DNA of 23,476 bases from Guillardia theta CCMP2712 (taxonomy: Eukaryota > Cryptophyceae > Pyrenomonadales > Geminigeraceae). The position numbers were made by a program, and so were the translations under genes. The notes beneath the pieces are model-generated. The model saw only the letters and a program-made list of their open reading frames with translations. It did not search any database and was not told where the DNA came from. Positions 17,640 to 23,476 of this stretch are shown here, piece by piece; the stretch's first letter is position 1, and each line of letters begins with the position of its first letter. The stretch is from the NCBI RefSeq assembly GCF_000315625.1, contig NW_005434575.1, forward strand, positions 37,983 to 61,458, given 5' to 3'.

Positions 17640-18870
17640 AATTGGGGCGGATGCAGGGGCGGATGTGCGACTTCAGATCTGTCATGCCGATATCAGGGGG
17701 TAGTATTCATAGATTAGAGGGGGTGGGTTCTTGAAGCGTTGAGGGTTTTAAGGTTACAAAGAGGCGGTGGCATGCAAGGAGCCAACACGGGTCCTTTGGC
17801 CCGATTTAGGCATGGTAGGTCACTGGATCTTTAATTTTAGACCATATTTGGTACCAGAACAATGCTTTTGGTAGTGATGTTTGCTATGTTTAGCCCTACA
17901 TTCAGAACGAATATTAAAAATGCATCCCTTCGTTCCTCGGACCCCCCACGGGACGGCCCCCCGACCCGGAGGGGTTAATCACCAGGGGTCCAGGTATTTC
18001 CCTGAGGGGTGGCCTCAATGCCTCGAGCTCAATCACGGGTTGACTTCCTTGCATGGTCAACTTTTACCCGTCATTTTGACCACAATAAATAGGGTATAGA
18101 TCACTCGGTGAGGGTCAGGAGCGTTGATCGCAGCTGTTGTTAGGGCTACACTGTAGGGTGGGTTCTATTGATCACAGGGGGTAGGGGTGATCAAGAAGGC
18201 TGCGGTTTCATTAAAAGGCTACATGGGTGGGGTGGATCAAAGAGTCAAGTTTGATCTCTCCAAAGGTTAGGGTACTACATGGGGTATTGCTGAGGTAGGG
18301 TCCTTCAATCATGAGTCCAGGAGATCAGCTGAAGGGCAAGTGAACTGGATAGGCTTGTTTTACTATGAAATCACTTAATGAATTGAGCAGGATGGGCTGA
18401 TGGATTCAATGAGTCGTAGGTGTCGTTCACAGGGTCACAATCAGGAGAAGTCGGGCAGGGTATGTGGGTTTATCGGGGTAGGTAGGGTGATGTCAGCTCA
18501 AATCTTGGGTTAAAAGAGGCGTCGGTGGGTAGGGGTCAGACAAGGTTGATGGGTCGTGGGTTCAGCAAGGGGTGATAGAAGATAGAAATTTTGTGGGGGT
18601 GGGGTAATCGAGAAATGAAGGGGTCATGTCCAAGATATACATGGTGGGTAATGACACTAGTAGGTTCAGTACCCGTGATTTGAATGGGTCAAAGTACGGT
18701 ACCTCAGCCAACAATGGGGTAGAAAAAGTAGGCCTGGAGGATTGTCTGGGGTAGGGTACCAAGATGAAGGGTACTAAATTGGTAGCGGCATTGCGTGTGG
18801 GTACATGAGATAACCACGAACCTTGAAAGGGTAGGGGTCACTTTGGAGAACGCAGGGTGGGGGTAGGGGT
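17640..18870 (+). repeat. G-rich strand-biased tract (degenerate GGGTAGGG)
   Basis: The plus strand carries many GGGTAGGG, GGGTGGG, GGTAGGGT and GTAGGGGT words without strict period, for example AGGGGGTAGGGGTGATC and GCAGGGTGGGGGTAGGGGTC. No gene was found; a 66-codon minus frame is an antisense artefact of the repeat words. The last units reach to within a few bases of the ubiquitin gene's TATA box. It is the strand mirror of the C-rich tract at 14.34-15.56 kb. Confidence 0.55.
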
Positions 18871-18875
18871 CTGTC

Positions 18876-19697
<822 letters not shown>

Positions 19698-19735
19698 GAA
19701 CGGTGGATTCCACCTGTATGTTGTAACTATATGAA

Positions 19736-19741
19736 AATAAA
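19736..19741 (+). terminator. Polyadenylation signal AATAAA
   Basis: AATAAA lies 39 nt after the stop codon of the ubiquitin-AN1 gene, a normal position for a cleavage signal. Confidence 0.5.
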
Positions 19742-19918
19742 ACGAATGGAACGGGTTACCCGCTTTCCTGTGCGAATATGGTCGTTGTGCTGTAACAATG
19801 TGATTCACCTCCCTGATCTTGCCATGGATTTCATCATCATTTCTTTAACAAACGAAAGGTCTAGTCTATGTTATCGTATTGAAATGGATCACGAACTGCT
19901 GAAAATCTTGACGTATGC

Positions 19919-21491
19919 CTACTCAACCAAATCACCGTCGAGGTAATTATGCTGACAGTATACCTGCAGCATGTACAGCGCCGGCCACATGGAGGACTCC
20001 ATGCTGTCAGGATCAATCTTGGACACAAATTAACAAGCTGAACTAAGCGAGCGAGAATTCATCAATTACCTCTGGGGCTGGCGAAACCTTCTTTACGAAC
20101 ACATTAGCAAGCATTTGCCACACAAAGAAGCAAAGCACCTCTTCAAGGGCGACGGCTTGTGCCTCCCCCTTTCGTTCTCTCCCATCAGATCTTGTTGGAT
20201 GTGCTGCATAAACAGCTATCAAGAATCGCTCCCACGCCACAACGATTTCACATTTCATCTTCGCTTGATGCACGGATGCAACTCTATTTACATACGCATC
20301 CAACAAAGTGGTTGGATCTTCCCCAACTGCCAAGAGATGACCAGGATCAGCAAAAATCCCATTGTGACTGCAATCAGACATCAGCGAGGCAAACATGTCG
20401 ACGACATCATACGGGATGATCATGTGAGCAAAGCGCTTGGTTGGTTCGACGAATCGGTGATGGTTGGGCTTTACATTCCTTGCCCAGGCATTGTAGACAT
20501 CTGCAACTGTTCGTCCTCGTCCCTTTAGCGGGTGCGTGTCCCGAGCAAGTCTGCGCCTGAGCAGAACCGTCACCACGAGGACCCTGTCAAGCAAGACGCA
20601 CATGAAACGAGTGTCTTCGTCACAATCGACATAGACTCGAATGTCCATCCGAGATCTCAACTTCTCGTCGTTGAGCACCATCAAGCCCTCCACAAGAAGA
20701 ACTCCCTGCGAACATGTGCGTTATTGCAGACAACAAACAGATTCAAGATTCCAACCTTCAACCCCACGGGGAAAACTCGCTTCACAGAAGAATCTTTCAC
20801 ACGGGAATTTGATGCAAAGTCGTAGATAGGTACATCCACCTCTTCTCCTCCTTGATCACAAGAGGTTCAGAGACGTTGCAAATGACGTTTCAAAACTACT
20901 TTTAAGGAGCTCAAGGTGCTCCACTAACTGATTTGTGTGAAGGGCCTACGAAATTCCTGTTAGAGCTTGTATGAAACTGCCGTGATCTTACCTCTGGACA
21001 GTCCCAGTTTCCATCGCAGTCTCTGTCTACATCGGGCTTGTCTTTGTAATAGCTGTCATGGCTGCTTGCGAATCATCATATGACAGGAATCCATGCGCAG
21101 CAATATTCCAACCTCAGGACAATGGTCGGGCATATACTTTGTACCATTGCCTCAAGCTTTGTGCAGAAGACACTCTTTCCTCCACCAGATCCTCCAGCGA
21201 CACCGATGACAAGAACCTATGTTTCTCGCGGTTAGCGCTGAATGTCATCAAATCGTCTGGTACATTAGTCCCTGTCCCGGGTGGCGGCGCTACAGGGTCC
21301 GATAGCCCGCCTGACTGCATCTTGAGAGGAAGCAGCTCACAAGGTCTTGATAGGCTGCCTTCTGCCTTGAGAGGGACATGAGCCACCCCAAAAGCGGATG
21401 CCAAGGGCAGCAAGACAACGATGCACAGGAGAGAACTCCGATGGCAGGAAGTCTGCATGCTCATCGTCCTCGACTTGATTCTTGCCTTCAT
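19919..21491 (-). CDS. Uridine kinase with plastid-type presequence
   Basis: Uridine kinase phosphorylates uridine (and cytidine) with ATP or GTP in pyrimidine salvage. Exons: 21491-21294, 21216-21113, 21061-20992, 20945-20900, 20850-20768, 20705-20602, 20556-20070 and 20017-19919, giving 1191 nt (396 aa), phases consistent. The N-terminus is a signal peptide (SLLCIVVLLPLASA) with Phe right after it (ASA|FGVAHVPL), the red-lineage complex-plastid motif. Then come P-loop GVAGGSGGGKS, substrate motif SHDSYYKD, DVPIYDFASNSRVKD, LLVEGLMVLNDEKLRSRMD and lid RRLARDTHPLKGRGRT...VEPTKRFAHMIIP. The last ~110 residues before the final exon are unusual and may hide an intron. The final exon (IDPDSMESSMWPALYMLQ) is not part of standard uridine kinases. 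No UPRT domain is present. Alternative starts are at 21464 and 21458. Confidence 0.87.
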
Positions 21492-21720
21492 GCTCAGATG
21501 AGTTTCTTCGATGGGGCAGCAGAGCCCCTCGTCTTTCTTCCCTCCCTCTTCCCTGCTCCTCCTCCTCTCGTCCGTTCCTGCTGTCCTGACCATGCGCCCC
21601 CTGATCGGCCCCCACTGAATACGTTACATTATGAAACCGCTCAACGGCATCGGTAACGGACAAACTCTGCCATCCGTTTCTTATGCCCCCTGAGCCGTAA
21701 CCGTGTGTTGCTCTGACGTC
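21492..21720. promoter_or_regulatory. Divergent intergenic region
   Basis: These 229 nt separate the divergent starts of uridine kinase (minus) and the MGNLCC protein (plus). TGACGTCA (about 21714-21721), a perfect CRE-like palindrome, touches the plus gene's ATG. No TATA box was seen. Confidence 0.35.
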
Positions 21721-23425
21721 ATGGGAAACTTATGCTGCTCGGCCGTCGGCGATGGCGGAGGAAGGAAAGAGCCGAAGATGGTGAGAAGAGATGATGGTGT
21801 AGATGTTGTCCTCGAACACGATCATGTACATGGACATGGAAGGAACAATGCCTGTTACATGTCAAGATGCCATCAGTGTACTTGGTTTTGAGATCCCATC
21901 AGTCTTCATTTGTACGCGACAGGTAGTTCGTTCATGGTGAAGGTAGGAGGAATATTATGAATACGTAGTGAAGAAACTAGCTTGCTGACATCAAATGAAT
22001 ATGATATGAATAAGGAGGGGAAAGAAGATAGGTTGGAGTCGATGAACTCTGATCGAGTGTTCTCGAGAGAAGCGACATGTAACGAGAAGCAGTGCAAGGA
22101 TCAGGTGAAGGAGAAGAAAGACGAGGAGGACGCAGACTAGGAAACGAAAGTCTCTGAACGCTTCAAACTCGCATCAATGCTTGGACGTGTTCCGTGACCT
22201 GCCTAGTTCACGATGATTCTGCTTCTTATTTCATGTGCCTCCAGGAGAAGAAACTACCTGGCGGAGCAGACGCCAAGAAAGAGAACGGCAATCCCAACAA
22301 GCATGCCGTCGCTCCTGCTCTTCGTGAAAAGGAGCAAGCGGTTGGTGATGTTGATACGCTTCCGAAGAAAGAGACGCTGAAAGAAAGATTGTGAATTTCT
22401 GTTTCAGCTCGCCTGCAGTCCCTCACGCTCTTAGCAGGTTGCGCGAGAGCAAAGAAGTAACATGATACCCCATGAACCGACTCGCCTGCTCACCTGATTC
22501 CTCCCGCAGAAGGCAGATGCCGAGGCGATGGAGCGAGCGATTGCAGCAGAGCGAGCGGCGGAAGTGGAGGAGGAGGAGCGCAAGGCTGCAAAACACAAGG
22601 TGAAGGCATCGGAGTCTAGCAGGGGACGCTGACGTGATCGCCGTCAGTCGGGGAAAGGAGAGAGCAAGAGCCAGGCGAGCGCGGGGGCTGCGGCGAGCGA
22701 GGAGGAGGTGAGGGTGTGCGATGCGATCGGGGTCGATGACTTGACTTGGTCGTTCCTCTCAGGTCAGAGGCAAGACTGAAGTCGGCGAGCAAGTTGATTC
22801 CATCGGAAATCACGTGCGGCTCCTAGCCTTCCAACCAGTAGTGAACCACTTAGCTTCTCTTGGCAGATCGCTCAAGGCCAGGAGAACTTGGAGGTGACGT
22901 CCGACACGACAACAGCAGCGATGGCGACGGAGAAGCAGACAAAGGAGAAGGAGAAGGAGAAGGAGGAGGAGAAGGAGGAGGAGGAGCAGCAGCAGCAGCA
23001 GCAGGAGGAGGAGGAGGAGAAGGGGAAGGTGAAGGTGAAGAAGGAGAAGGTAGGCGAGGAGGTAGATCCCTTCCCTCAGCGTCGAGATGAGGACGAAGCG
23101 AACAAGCAGGGTGGTAGGAGCGGAGCCTCTCCCGAGGAGGAGGAAGAGAAGGTGAGTCAAGGAAAGGATTTGTGCGCCCGTACCTGACGCCCGGAAGGTT
23201 CCCAGCGCTCCCACAGCACCGTCAGGAGGAGCCGGAGAGAAGCCTGTGAGGCGGGCCCTTGTCCTCAGCTCGAGGTTGACTTGTCTCAAGGTCGAGGAAG
23301 AAGCTCCAGCGTTGAGTGTGCGCGAGGAGGTTCATGAGGAAGAGAAGATCGAGGAGAGAGGTCAGGAGGAGCAACAGGACTCGGTCAATGTCTCTCAAGT
23401 CCTCCTCGAGGAACGAGCTGCTGAG
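21721..23425 (+). CDS. N-myristoylated Lys/Glu-rich protein, 3' end outside window
   Basis: The start MGNLCCSA fits an N-myristoylation signal with adjacent Cys for palmitoylation, so it is probably membrane-tethered. Exons: 21721-21780, 22015-22104, 22245-22340, 22510-22599, 22648-22707, 22763-22792, 22867-23151, 23198-23245 and 23291-23425 (298 codons). Every exon is a multiple of three and every junction is phase 0. The body is low-complexity: ADAKKENGNPNKHAVAP, AERAAEVEEEERKAAKHK, then in exon 7 KEKEKEKEEEKEEEEQQQQQ. Exon 9 reads VREEVHEEEKIEERGQEEQQ and ends at donor GTGACT. Coiled coil is likely. Exon 2, exon 6 and the ends of exon 3 are less secure; exon 7 may be split at GTAGGC (23051). 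No family was recognised. Confidence 0.65.
22955..23050 (+). repeat. GAG/GAA/CAG triplet tract within an exon
   Basis: AAGGAG and GAGGAG units followed by seven CAG/CAGCAG units and more GAG encode the Glu/Lys and Gln-rich core of the MGNLCC protein. On the opposite strand it makes a false poly-Leu frame. Confidence 0.85.
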
Positions 23426-23476
23426 GTGACTCTCGTCCTTTTATCTCCTCACCCTCTTCCGTTTTTCCCCTCCCTC

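Noticed and set aside
22810-23289. Leu-rich minus-strand frame resembling a membrane protein
   Set aside because: The poly-Leu run is the complement of GAG/CAG codons in the plus-strand exon at 22867-23151.

Overview
The window is gene-dense eukaryotic nuclear DNA with spliced genes. Most introns are tiny, about 41-60 nt, and usually start with GTG and end in CAG, TAG or AAG. Exon models were rebuilt by hand from protein-family conservation plus exact reading-phase agreement, so most genes are mosaics of short open frames. Two encoded proteins carry N-termini typical of complex (secondary red) plastids: a signal peptide plus a Ser/Thr/basic transit-like stretch, and in one case an ASA|F cleavage context. 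A third (ZPR1) has a signal-peptide-like start. Short introns, GC-rich intergenic islands and these presequences suggest a cryptophyte such as Guillardia. This is an inference and not proven by the sequence.

Layout. 88-1981 (-): zinc-finger protein ZPR1, 3' end outside the window. 2532-4757 (-): complete ABCB-type half transporter, 8 exons. 4758-5965: telomere-like C-rich tract and a possible broken gene. 5966-6898 (-): ADP-ribosylglycohydrolase/J1-crystallin-like protein, intronless. 7127-7985 (-): unknown protein interrupted by four single-base frameshifts. 8106-10397 (-): circularly permuted RsgA GTPase with an N-terminal S4 domain and a plastid-type presequence, 15 exons. 10566-11045 (+) and 12359-13723 (+): two unknown membrane-anchored proteins. 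13897-14058 (+): possible small exon. 14223-14296 (-): a tRNA with anticodon UAU on a Met-like body. 15766-16215 (+): small PH-like protein. 16371-16848 (-) and 16999-17509 (+): a divergent pair of unknown small proteins. 19027-19697 (+): two-unit ubiquitin gene ending in an AN1 zinc finger, with a damaged first unit. 19919-21491 (-): uridine kinase with plastid-type presequence. 21721 to the right edge (+): N-myristoylated, Lys/Glu-rich protein whose introns are all phase 0.

No operon logic is expected. Themes that recur are organelle ribosome assembly (RsgA), organelle nucleotide salvage (uridine kinase), eEF1A-linked proteostasis (ZPR1) and ubiquitin. Non-coding structure includes three GC-rich islands carrying repeated GAGTCAC motifs. 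There are also two long strand-biased tracts, C-rich at about 14.34-15.56 kb and G-rich at about 17.64-18.87 kb, that bracket a small gene block in the orientation of chromosome ends.
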